Shown one piece after another: positions 22,475-31,200 of a DNA stretch of 32,163 nucleotides (the stretch's first letter is position 1; each line of letters opens with the position of its first letter). This DNA is from DAORHV01 sp964513925 (GTDB taxonomy: Bacteria > Patescibacteriota > Gracilibacteria > Peribacterales > Peribacteraceae), in the NCBI GenBank assembly GCA_964513925.1, contig CAZENR010000015.1, positions 1 through 32,163 on the forward strand. The letters run 5' to 3'. Position numbers and translations under genes: made by a program. The notes below the pieces were generated by a model. That model was not told where the DNA came from. It was given only the letters and a program-made list of their open reading frames with translations, and ran no database searches.

Positions 22475-23383
22475 ATGGATAGCGTGGCGTATCGCGTACG
22501 GACGGCAGGGTTGTTACTGGTCGCAGCACTGCTGCCGATTTCGGCACTTGCGGCGGTGGATCAAAATTGCATGAAGGATGCATCGAAAAATTTGAGCACC
22601 GAGCTGACCAACGTGTACAAAAAGTATTCCGACGAAGTACGGGATGTTGCGAAGAATTTGTCGGACAACGAACAGAAGGCCTACAAGGAAACCGATGCTC
22701 AAACGCAGCAAACCATTTTGCAGCGATCGCGCCAGGAGTACGCATATGGCATTACGGAAGCCAATCGCAGGTTGTCCTCGGGTGTGTACCAGGCATGGAA
22801 CTCCTACTACGCGCGTCAGGCCATTTGCGACCCCTCGTCACCGGCACCCACGTACTATCAAGACCCCAGTTACACCGGTAACCAGTACTACGGAAATTCG
22901 TACTACAACAACACGTCGTACTACCAGTATCCGTACTCGTACCAGTACGGGTATCCGTACGCATACAACTCCTACCCCTACGGCTACTCTCCGTACACCT
23001 ACGGCAATCAGTATCCCTACGGCGGCTACTACCAGTACAACGCCTACCCGTACTACAACAACGATCCGTACTCACAGGGATACCACTCGGGCGTGCAGTA
23101 CTACAACAACTACGGCGTGCAATACACCAGTGACGGGCGTTACATCTGCCCCCAGGTCATCATGTCGCCGCTGCCTGCCGGCTGTGGCTACGACTGCACC
23201 CTGGACGGACGTGGCTGCCGCCAGTGCGAGGTAAGCTGCCGCAGGTCTCAAGAACGCGACTACAACTGCGGCTGCGCCCAAACATTGCGCCCGGTTTGCG
23301 GCAGGGACGGCGTGACGTACACCAACGAATGCTACGCAGACTGCGCGGGCGTGGAGGTGCGCAAGCTCAATGTCTGCGATTAA
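22475..23383 (+). CDS. Secreted Tyr-rich protein with C-terminal Kazal inhibitor domain
   Basis: A 302-aa exported protein. Residues 1-27 are a signal peptide ending in SALAA. A charged helical segment (about 30-115) follows, then a low-complexity region (about 125-215) made almost only of Tyr, Asn, Pro, Ser and Gly. Residues 225-260 hold a Cys cluster (PLPAGCGYDC, GCRQCEVSC) faintly like an antistasin-type module. Residues 265-301 fit a Kazal domain: Cys267-x7-Cys275-x6-Tyr282-x3-Cys286-x3-Cys290-x10-Cys301, with PVCGRDGVTYTNEC. By analogy with ovomucoid the P1 residue (second residue after Cys267) is Gln269. Kazal domains usually inhibit serine proteases by a canonical loop. Whether this one does, and which protease, is not known. 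Confidence 0.9.
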   Translation: MDSVAYRVRTAGLLLVAALLPISALAAVDQNCMKDASKNLSTELTNVYKKYSDEVRDVAKNLSDNEQKAYKETDAQTQQTILQRSRQEYAYGITEANRRLSSGVYQAWNSYYARQAICDPSSPAPTYYQDPSYTGNQYYGNSYYNNTSYYQYPYSYQYGYPYAYNSYPYGYSPYTYGNQYPYGGYYQYNAYPYYNNDPYSQGYHSGVQYYNNYGVQYTSDGRYICPQVIMSPLPAGCGYDCTLDGRGCRQCEVSCRRSQERDYNCGCAQTLRPVCGRDGVTYTNECYADCAGVEVRKLNVCD

Positions 23384-23386
23384 GCG

Positions 23387-24028
23387 CTAAATCTCGTCCA
23401 CGGAATCGGCGTGTGCCAAGCGCGGAACAAAGTACATGAGCGGCACTACGATCAACGCAATCCACGACACCCAAACGAGCCAATACGCCGCAACGGCGGC
23501 AAAGGCGTATCCGATGATGCCCGGGAAAATGCGGCGGAGCTCTTTTTGGCGCAGCTCGAGGGGAATCTTTCCGCCGGTTAAATCCGCGTGGAAGAACGCG
23601 TGACGAGTCATGAGGCCGAATGCGATTGCGGCAAAGCAGAGCACCAAAGCGTACAATGAGATCACCAATGGCGTGTGGGGATACTCACCGGCAAACGCAC
23701 TGGTAAACGGCACGATGCACAGCCAAAACAACAAGTTGCAGTTATGCCATAGCAACGGCCAGTCGGCGTACTTCAGCTGATGGAAGAAGTGGTGATGATT
23801 GACCCAGAAAATGCACAGCACCACGAAGCTGAAGGCAAAGCTGACCAGCTTTGGAATAAGCGGCAGCACATCGTGCAGGACCACGCTCAGAGATGCAGGA
23901 TCCTACAGATGCGGAACTTTTATTTCCAAAATCAGCAATGTAGCTACGATGGCAAACACGGCGTCGCTGAACAATTCGATGCGAGTAGTGCCCTCGATAC
24001 GAGGCGTGTTATGCGAGTGAAACCGCAT
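23387..24028 (-). pseudogene. TMEM175-family potassium channel gene interrupted by an in-frame TAG
   Basis: Reading from ATG 24026-24028, the frame encodes TRIELFSDAVFAIVATLL and the rest of the first TMEM175 helix (the RxxxFSD motif is intact), then meets TAG at 23903-23905 after 41 codons. It continues in the same frame with DPASLSVVLHDVLPLIP and the remaining helices (FWVNHHHFFH, CNLLFWLCIVPF, and others) to the stop at 23387. Apart from that codon the 213-codon frame is intact and of normal length for a bacterial TMEM175 protomer. GTG 23884 could restart translation 18 nt after the stop, giving a split protein. A recent nonsense mutation, a sequencing error, or a true two-piece gene are all possible. 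The start lies 5 nt after the SLH gene, so the two are co-transcribed. Confidence 0.8.
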
Positions 24029-24033
24029 GATAA

Positions 24034-24819
24034 CTAGTTGGAAGCGGGAGGGTTCTTGAGACAGGAATCCAGCTCAACGGTTTGCGTCCAGCCGCAAAGG
24101 CCGTTTTGCTGACGCTCGCAGCGTGCCGTCTTGTAACACGCATACTCATCGCGCCACTCGCATGTGCTGATACCGTCATCGCCCTCCTCTACGCAAAGCT
24201 GGCCGCTGCATCCGCCTACTACGCACTTCAGCGAAGGGTCATCCTGCACTCCCGGGTTCTTGAGGCGATAAATCATTTCGGCCATTTCGCCGCGGGTGAC
24301 CGCATGCCCCGGATCGGAGGCGGTTTCGGGCAACGCACCGCGACTGGAAAGCGCACGCATGAAGGGGCGATACCACACTGGATCTTGCGACGTCACCTCG
24401 AGTTCGAATGCCTTAATGAGAATTTTGGCGGCCTCCGCAGTATTGATGGTGTTGGTGGCTCGGAACGTGTTATCCGGATATCCGCCGATAATGCCTTTCA
24501 GCAGTGCCGTACACACGTAGTCGGCATACCATGTTGATGCGGGAATGTCGGTGAGCAAGCTATCGACGCGCTCGCTACAGCCTTGAATTTGCTGCAATGT
24601 CACAATGCTGCCAATCACGATTTTCGTGAATTCGGCGCGGTTAATGGTGGCATCGGGACGGTACGTTCCATCGGAGTACCCGTTCACAATGCGCTCGCTC
24701 TGCACGTACGTAATGGCAGTGGCATGCGGGTGTGTTAACGGAACGTCTTTGAATGCTGCAAATGCAACGGCGGGAAGTAGAAAAGCGACCGAAGCCGCGA
24801 GTGTGTTGTGAAAGCGCAT
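24034..24819 (-). CDS. Secreted SLH protein with Cys-rich C-terminal domain
   Basis: A 261-aa exported protein: signal peptide 1-21 (ending AFA), three SLH repeats (about 22-70, 85-135, 145-190) with RIVNGYSDGTYRPDATINRAEF and GIIGGYPDNTFRATNTINTAE as clear copies, then a compact Cys-rich domain (about 197-256). That domain has the pattern CVVGGCSGQLCV, STCEWRDEYACY, ARCERQQNGLCGW and a last Cys, found at the ends of many bacterial lipoproteins and secreted proteins with no known role. The ATG is placed by a GAGAAT -10 that ends 6 nt before it. It is followed by the TMEM175 gene and is divergent from the histidine-kinase gene. Confidence 0.9.
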   Translation of the reverse strand: MRFHNTLAASVAFLLPAVAFAAFKDVPLTHPHATAITYVQSERIVNGYSDGTYRPDATINRAEFTKIVIGSIVTLQQIQGCSERVDSLLTDIPASTWYADYVCTALLKGIIGGYPDNTFRATNTINTAEAAKILIKAFELEVTSQDPVWYRPFMRALSSRGALPETASDPGHAVTRGEMAEMIYRLKNPGVQDDPSLKCVVGGCSGQLCVEEGDDGISTCEWRDEYACYKTARCERQQNGLCGWTQTVELDSCLKNPPASN

Positions 24820-24825
24820 GATCGA

Positions 24826-24831
24826 ATTCTC
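24826..24831 (-). promoter_or_regulatory. -10-like GAGAAT of the SLH gene, leaderless start
   Basis: GAGAAT on the minus strand ends 6 nt before the ATG at 24819. TGGACG at 24849-24854 gives a weak -35 with a 17-nt spacer. Confidence 0.4.
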
Positions 24832-24881
24832 TCAAAGCCGGCAGCTGGCGTCCATGCAATATGGTAAAAATGCGGAATTTC

Positions 24882-24890
24882 TGCTACAAT
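24882..24890 (+). promoter_or_regulatory. Extended -10 (TGCTACAAT) of the histidine-kinase gene
   Basis: TGCTACAAT ends 9 nt before the ATG at 24900. The in-frame ATG at 24861 lies upstream of this box and is therefore unlikely to be used. Confidence 0.6.
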
Positions 24891-24899
24891 CAGAAGATT

Positions 24900-26333
24900 A
24901 TGCCTTGGTACTCCGCACAGTCACAGCTGCAAGCGGCGCGGCGCTACTCGGCGTCGCTGCCGGTTGCCGTAATCACGGTAATCGTGGCGGGTGCCGTGTG
25001 TCTTATTGGGGGCATGCTGTTTGTGCGCGGACAGCACCTGATGCGCGAAGAGCTGCGTGAACGCCTGCGGAGCACCGCGGCGGCGGCGGCATTGCAGTTT
25101 GATGGAGATACCATCGACAGCATCCGCACGCTGTCCGATACGCAAACGCCTGTGTTCCAGGATATCGTCTCGCGATTGCAGGCGATACGTGGAGAGGTAC
25201 CAAACGTCCGTTACGCCTACATCATGCGCCAAACGGATGATGCAGATACGCTGTCATTCGTAGCCGATGCCGACATGTTGCGCAGTCCTTCGGAATTGGA
25301 TATCAACGGCAACGGCGTCGTAGATCCGGATGAAGAGGCATCGGAATTCGACGAGCGCTACGACGTAAGCGAAATTCCCGTGCTCAAACTTTCGGCATTC
25401 TCGTTGCCCTCGGTCGACGAAGAGGTGACCCAAGACCGTTGGGGCGAGCTGATTTCCGGATATGCACCGATTCGCTCCAGTAAAGGAGTGGCCGTTGCCA
25501 CGCTGGGGTTGGACATGAATGCCTCCCAGTATGCAACGCTGTCTCAGAGCATTTTTTCACCGGTTGCATTGCTGCTCCTGACACTTGCAGCCGTCACCAT
25601 CGGCTCTTCGCTGGTCTTGCTCACCTCACACAAGCAAATAGAAGCCTGGCGCCACATGGAAGCCGAGCGTTCGGGTCTGCTGCGCCTTGCGTTCCACCAG
25701 CTCGGAGGGCCGCTGTCCATTATCAAATGGTCTCTGGAACTGCTGCACGAAGATGCTCCGCCGACCGTAATGCAGGTGCTGGGCAACATGGATGAAGGCG
25801 TCAAGCGACTCAATAACATTCTGCATACGCTGCACGAAGCAGACCTGGTGCATGAAGGAAAGGTGCAATACAAGGCGGAAGTCGCATCGCTCAACGACAT
25901 CGTCAACACTGTGGTCGATGAATTTGCCTCGGTACTGCAACGACGCAAGCAGAGCATTGTGCTGGAATTGGATAGCGGAACACCCATGCGACTGGACACC
26001 AAGCTCATTGCCGGGGTTATTCGCGAGCTATTAAACAATGCCGTCGATTTCTCCTTCGATGGAGGACAAATCACGGTGCGTACATCGCGACAAAACAAGT
26101 GGGCCCAATTGGAAGTGATTGACCGAGGCTGCGGCATTCCAAGGCAAGATCTTCCGCGCATCTTCTCAGAATTTGAGCGCGGCAGTAACGCTGCTGCGCA
26201 TAAGCCCGACGGCAGCGGACTTGGGCTGTACATCGTGCGCGGCATCGTGCGCAGGGCAGGCGGCACCATCGATGTTCATAGTCGCGAAGGCGAGGGAACG
26301 ACTGTCACCATGCGGCTGCCAATAGCCGGATAG
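24900..26333 (+). CDS. Membrane sensor histidine kinase with EF-hand-like sensor loop
   Basis: A 477-aa protein from ATG 24900. Two membrane helices (about residues 21-43 and 218-242) enclose an extracytoplasmic domain of about 175 residues, Cache-like in its helix-then-strand layout (FQDIVSRLQAIRG, NVRYAYIMRQ, ELISGYAPIRSSKGVAVATLGLDMN). Inside it, residues 134-145 read DINGNGVVDPDE, a canonical EF-hand/dockerin-type calcium loop. The cytoplasmic part has the phospho-acceptor helix LAFHQLGGPLSIIKW (His266), an N box (ELLNNAVDFS, Asn380), G1 (DRGCGIP), F box (FSEFERG) and G2 (GSGLGLYIV). No response regulator gene is adjacent. It may respond to calcium or a small ligand; that is inference. 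Confidence 0.9.
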   Translation: MPWYSAQSQLQAARRYSASLPVAVITVIVAGAVCLIGGMLFVRGQHLMREELRERLRSTAAAAALQFDGDTIDSIRTLSDTQTPVFQDIVSRLQAIRGEVPNVRYAYIMRQTDDADTLSFVADADMLRSPSELDINGNGVVDPDEEASEFDERYDVSEIPVLKLSAFSLPSVDEEVTQDRWGELISGYAPIRSSKGVAVATLGLDMNASQYATLSQSIFSPVALLLLTLAAVTIGSSLVLLTSHKQIEAWRHMEAERSGLLRLAFHQLGGPLSIIKWSLELLHEDAPPTVMQVLGNMDEGVKRLNNILHTLHEADLVHEGKVQYKAEVASLNDIVNTVVDEFASVLQRRKQSIVLELDSGTPMRLDTKLIAGVIRELLNNAVDFSFDGGQITVRTSRQNKWAQLEVIDRGCGIPRQDLPRIFSEFERGSNAAAHKPDGSGLGLYIVRGIVRRAGGTIDVHSREGEGTTVTMRLPIAG

Positions 26334-26408
26334 CGCGGCAAAGTTGCAATTGCTTTCGCGCAGTGAATGTACTACCGTTCCTTTCAACGTGCTGCACGTT
26401 CACTTCGT

Positions 26409-27091
26409 ATGACTGCAACGTCACTCATCACCATGCGCGAGACGCTCGAGGCCTCCCTCGTGGTCGGCATCGTGCTCACGTATCTGCTGCGTACCGACAA
26501 CCAGCGTCATGTGAAATTTGTCTGGTTTGGGGTTGCAACCGGCATTGCCGCAAGCGTGCTGTTGGCAATGAGTTTTTACTTCTACGCAGGAGAACTGACC
26601 GGCATATCCGAACAGATCTACGAAGGCTCCATGATGCTTGTAGCGGCCGGACTGCTCACTTGGATGATCTTGTGGATGATCCGCCAGGGCAGCCACATGC
26701 GACGGACCATAGAAGGCGAAGTGGCAACGCATATAGAGCGCGATCATGCATTGGGCATTTTCTTCCTGGCATTTTTCGGCACAGCCCGAGAAGGCGTGGA
26801 AACAGTCATTTTCCTACAGGCAGCCATTCTGCATGCCAAGGCCGGTTCGCATTTGATCGGATTCCTGCTAGGCATGGGCGTTGCTCTACTGCTTACGTAC
26901 TGCCTCTTCAAGGGGTTCTCGGTTCTGCCGCTACGCAAATTCTTTGCCGTCAGCAGCGTGCTGCTCCTGCTGTTTGGAGCGGGATTGGTGGCGCATGGCA
27001 TCCATGAATTCAACGAGGCGGGCATTCTGCCCCCGCTTATCGAGCACGTATGGGATATGAACGGACTCGTGCACGAGAACAGCACGGTCGG
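26409..27091 (+). CDS. FTR1 family iron permease, 3' end in a sequence gap
   Basis: A membrane protein of at least 227 aa before the N run. The start is placed at ATG 26409, which gives TATSLITMRETLEASLVVGI; an in-frame ATG at 26367 would add 14 basic residues. The first iron-binding motif RETLE lies in helix 1 and the second, AREGVETVIFL, in helix 4, as in FTR1/EfeU permeases. Further helices match the family, and FTR1 proteins are about 270-280 aa, so only the C-terminus is missing. The family imports iron(III) after oxidation by a partner; no EfeO, EfeB or multicopper oxidase gene is visible in the window. Confidence 0.9.
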
Positions 27092-27191
27092 NNNNNNNNN
27101 NNNNNNNNNNNNNNNNNNNNNNNNNNNNNNNNNNNNNNNNNNNNNNNNNNNNNNNNNNNNNNNNNNNNNNNNNNNNNNNNNNNNNNNNNNN
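27092..27191. other. Assembly gap of 100 N
   Basis: Exactly 100 N. It hides the 3' ends of the convergent FTR1 and VanW genes, so the true distance is probably larger than 100 nt. Confidence 0.99.
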
Positions 27192-28126
27192 GCATTCAGC
27201 GCGGCACGGTAGACAGTGGTCGAGGCCTGGCAAATGCCGCCTCCCGGCGCTTCGCGCAGGTTCACGCCCTCGAAAATCGTAAGCGCCATTTGCCAGCCGG
27301 CAGACTGGGTAACGGGGCCGCCGAGCACATCGTTGAATGAAAATTCCGCGCCAACCGGTACCACGACGTTATGCACACGCTCGCCTATCGCCTTGCGCAC
27401 GTTGGCCTTGCGACCGGCGCCCGACCCCTTGAAGTTCGACTTTCCGACGGACAGCAGCTGCAAATCTCCTAGGCCAAAGCCATCGGCATCGCGAACGGTG
27501 CCGGAAACCGCGGTAACGGGCAAACTGACGACATCCTGTTTCTTGGTTACTGCGTCGATGATGTCCGCTGTAAGCACTGCCGTGTCGAACTCGTATCCGT
27601 TTTTTGCAATGCACGATGTTTCTACACGCAAGACTTCGTACGCATCGCTTTGCATGTATTGCAAATCGCAATGCACCGGCCTTGGCAATGCAACGATGCC
27701 CGTTCCTGCCAGGCTTTGTGCAACGGCGCGGGAATCCAGAAATGCCGTCGGTTCGCTACGACTCAAATCGTACGATACCCACTCCGGGTGCTCCGCGAGC
27801 TCGATCTGCTTTGTAGCAACGCTGTTACCGCTTGCGTCCACGAATGTCGCCTGTACCGAGCGGCTAAGGAAAGCGGCCCGTTGTGCAATTGCGTTCCGCA
27901 TGCGCTTTGCCAGCCTGCGTCTTGCCGTGCGGGTATCAGCAGGTACGGCAGCGGCAGATTCCTGCCTCAGTGTCTGCGACATGGCTGCTGCGTACTCTGC
28001 CGTCGAATGCTGTGCCGGCATGCGCGCTGCCATGGCAACAACAGCCAGAACTGCCCCGGCGGCAACCGGGCCGCACAAATGCAGAATGGACATGAACGGT
28101 GAACACTGGCGGACGCGTCGCGGCAT
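27192..28126 (-). CDS. VanW family protein, C-terminus in a sequence gap
   Basis: An exported or membrane-anchored protein of at least 311 aa. It has an N-terminal hydrophobic helix (about residues 15-33) and a variable middle region. The conserved VanW core starts near residue 240: RKANVRKAIGERVHNVVVPVG, AEFSFNDVLGGPVTQSAGW, then APGGGICQASTTVYRAAL. The rest of the VanW domain lies in the gap. VanW proteins are found beside some vancomycin-resistance and peptidoglycan genes but their function is unknown. A frame that appears to continue through the gap is only the antisense of FTR1. The start at ATG 28126 follows an SD-less leader of about 26 nt. Confidence 0.88.
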
Positions 28127-28158
28127 GGGTTTGGATGAGATGCGTATTGGTTTAACAT

Positions 28159-28186
28159 ATTATAACATATTTTAAATATTTTGCAA
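28159..28186 (-). promoter_or_regulatory. Promoter of the VanW gene
   Basis: On the minus strand TTGCAA (28181-28186), a 16-nt spacer and TATAAT (28159-28164) in an A+T-rich stretch. It predicts a leader of about 26 nt. Confidence 0.65.
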
Positions 28187-28206
28187 ATTGTAGGGAAGAA
28201 ACACTA

Positions 28207-28232
28207 CGAAAAAGCCGGGGGTGACCCGGCTT
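28207..28232 (-). terminator. Rho-independent terminator of the giant DUF11 gene
   Basis: A perfect 8-bp stem (AAGCCGGG/CCCGGCTT) with a 5-nt loop is followed on the minus strand by TTTTTC. Confidence 0.85.
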
Positions 28233-28257
28233 CTTCTGTGGCGACGTTCTGAGTGCT

Positions 28258-31200
28258 TTAGAACAATCCTGCGAACTTTCCTGCCGCGGCGGAACCGACA
28301 GCGAAGATTCCGGCGAGGGTGGCAAAGAAGATGAGGCCGAAGTTATCGGCTGCCTCCTGCTCTGGAGCGTTCTGCTCAGGCTTGCTTAGGTACTTGGAGG
28401 TATCCTCCTGCTGGGCATAGAGATCGCTGGAGCCGGTCTGCGGGAACACGGGGTTGTATGGCGGAGGCGTGTACACCGGAGGTTGTACGACGGGCGGCTG
28501 CACTACCGGAGGGTTGTATGGCGGAGGGTTGTAGATCGGCGGTTGGTACGGCGGGTAGTACGGCGGAGGGTTGTACGGAGGCGGATTGTAGACGGTGTTG
28601 GAGTACACGGTCGTCTGATCGCTTGCGGACAGTGTTCCGGTCACGTTGCTGCCATTGACCGTCACGTAGTTGGTAAGAGTACTGCCGTTGCCGACGTTCT
28701 GGACGGTACCGTTGACGGTAAGCGTCAGCGTGCCGTTTGCGGGTACCGACTGATTGGTCCACGTCACTTCGTTGCCGCTCACGTTGCCGCCGTTACCGGC
28801 GCTGACGTTGTTCAATCCCGAAGGCAACGAATCTTTAATGGTGAGGTTGGAAGTCGCGACATTATTCGTGTTCGACACCGTGATGGTGTACGAGAGCACG
28901 TCACCCACGTTGGCGCTGGAGCGACCGTCGGTCTTGTTTACGGTCAGGTTTGGCTGCGGACAGTTGATGGACGTCGTAATGGTAGCGCTGGTGTTATTGC
29001 CGGANNNNNNNNNNNNNNNNNNNNNNNNNNNNNNNNNNNNNNNNNNNNNNNNNNNNNNNNNNNNNNNNNNNNNNNNNNNNNNNNNNNNNNNNNNNNNNNN
29101 NNNNATGTTCACGGTCACGCTGGAGCTGTTGTTCGTGGTCACCGGATCTTGCGTGTCAGACGTTCCCGAAGCCGTGTTGATAACGGTGCCCGCGGTGGAA
29201 GCCGTGGCCACGATCTGCAAGGTGGCGGTGGCGCCGCTGTTCAGCGTACCAATGGTCCACAGACCCGTGGTCTGGTTGTACGTACCCTGCGCGGTGGCGT
29301 TGGTAACGTACGTCAGGCCCTGGGGCAGGAGATCGGTGACGCGTGCGTTCTGGGCGGCGGACGGACCGTTGTTGGTGACGACGATGGTGAATGTCACGTT
29401 GCTGCCGACGGTGGGCGTGGTGGTAGAAGCGATCTTCGTGACAGCTAGGTCGGCGGTAGTAACAACCGCACCGATGGTCACAGTCACACTCGACGTGTTG
29501 TTGGCAGTGTTGGGATCGGTGACGTCAGACGTTCCCGAAGCCGTGTTGATGACGGTGCCCGCGGTGGAAGCCGTGGCCACGATCTGCAAGGTGGCGGTGG
29601 CGCCGCTGTTCAGCGTACCAATGGTCCACAGACCCGTATTCTGAGCATACGTTCCGACAGTCGGTGTTGCGGAAACGAAGGTAAGGCCCTGTGGCAAGAC
29701 ATCCGTAACACGTGCGTTCTGGGCAGTGGACGGACCGTTGTTGGTGACGGTGATCGTGAAGGTCACGTTGCTACCGACGGTGGGCGTGGTGGTGGAGGCA
29801 GTCTTGGTAACGGCCAAGTCGGCGGTGGCAGCTGCGGTGGTGACGCTTGCACTGGAAGTGTTGTTACCGGTGTTCGTGTCGTTCACGTCGCCGGTGATGG
29901 AGGCGGTGTTCGTGCGCGTGCCGGCAACGGCTACAGTGGCAACGATTTGCAACTGCTTCGTGACTCCGCTGTTGAGCGTGCCGATATCCCACAATCCGGT
30001 GTTGGAGTTATACGTACCGGTGCTCGGGGTAGCGGAGACGAACGTCAGTCCTTGTGGTAAGAGATCGGTAACACGGACGTTGGTGGCATTGCCAGGACCG
30101 TTGTTGGTAGCGGCAATGGTAAAGGTGACGTTGGCGCCGACGTTGGGCGTGGCATTGGAAACGGTCTTCACGACTGCCAGGTCTGCATCGCACGTGACAG
30201 TGGTATGCACATGGTTACTCCATACGAAGCTGACGCCATCCTTCTGGGCATCGGCGATGTTATCGATATCGCCGCCGCACTGGTAATCCTGCGGAACCTG
30301 GAACTGCAGCTTGTAGGTGCGGGTCTGTCCCGGCGAGAACGATTCGTAGGCACAGAAGATATTGCCCTGGTTGTCCGGCTGACAGCCCGGAGTAGTCTCG
30401 GAGCCGAAGCCCGGAGCTACGAAAGTCAGATTTGTCGGGATGTGGTCACCAATGCGAATATTCTCGGTCGTGTTGCCCTGGTTAGTGAGCGTAACGGTGT
30501 AGGTAATACGCTCGCCGCGACGGATGGTTGCGGGACCGGTCTTCGTCTCGAAGAAGTTCAGGTTGCCAGGACAGTTGATCGTGGTGAACGCATGAGCGAC
30601 GTTATTGCCCTGGTTCGGATCCTGCGTATTGCTGGAAACAATAGCAGTGTTGGTCGCAGTCATTGCCGAGCAGTTATTGCCCGGATTCGGCGTGGTGAAG
30701 ATAAGGTGGATCTGCTGCGACTGTCCTGCGCCCAGCGTAGCAATGGTGCACTGCACCTCGGTATTGTTGTTGGCAAGTTGGCAGGCTGCGTTGCCGCTGA
30801 AGGCGCTGAATGTCATGCCCATAGGCACAATATCTCGCACCAGCACGGTGTTGGCGGTGCCAGGACCGTTGTTGGTGACGGTGACCACGTATTCCACGTT
30901 ATTGCCGGTCTGGATAAGGTTCGGACCGGTCTTGGCAACCGACAGGTCGGCCTGCTGCGGAGCGGGGCACGTTAACTGCGTGCTGTCGGAGTCGGTATTG
31001 TTACCGTTGTTGGTCTCCGGGGTCGTGCTGGTCACGGTTGCGGTGTTCGTAACGGTGATTGCCTGACAGTTCGGCGGCGGAGCAATGGTGGTAAACGTGA
31101 GTGTGACCTGCTTGGTCTGGCCAACAGTCATGCTGCCGAAATCGCAGCTGACAAAGCCGTTGCCGCCACCCAGCGGCAGTGCGAGGGCACAGTTGGCGCC

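Noticed and set aside
26744..28126. A single minus-strand frame of 460 codons crossing the N run
   Set aside because: Only the part above 27192 is VanW-like; below the gap the frame is antisense to FTR1, so the joining is accidental.
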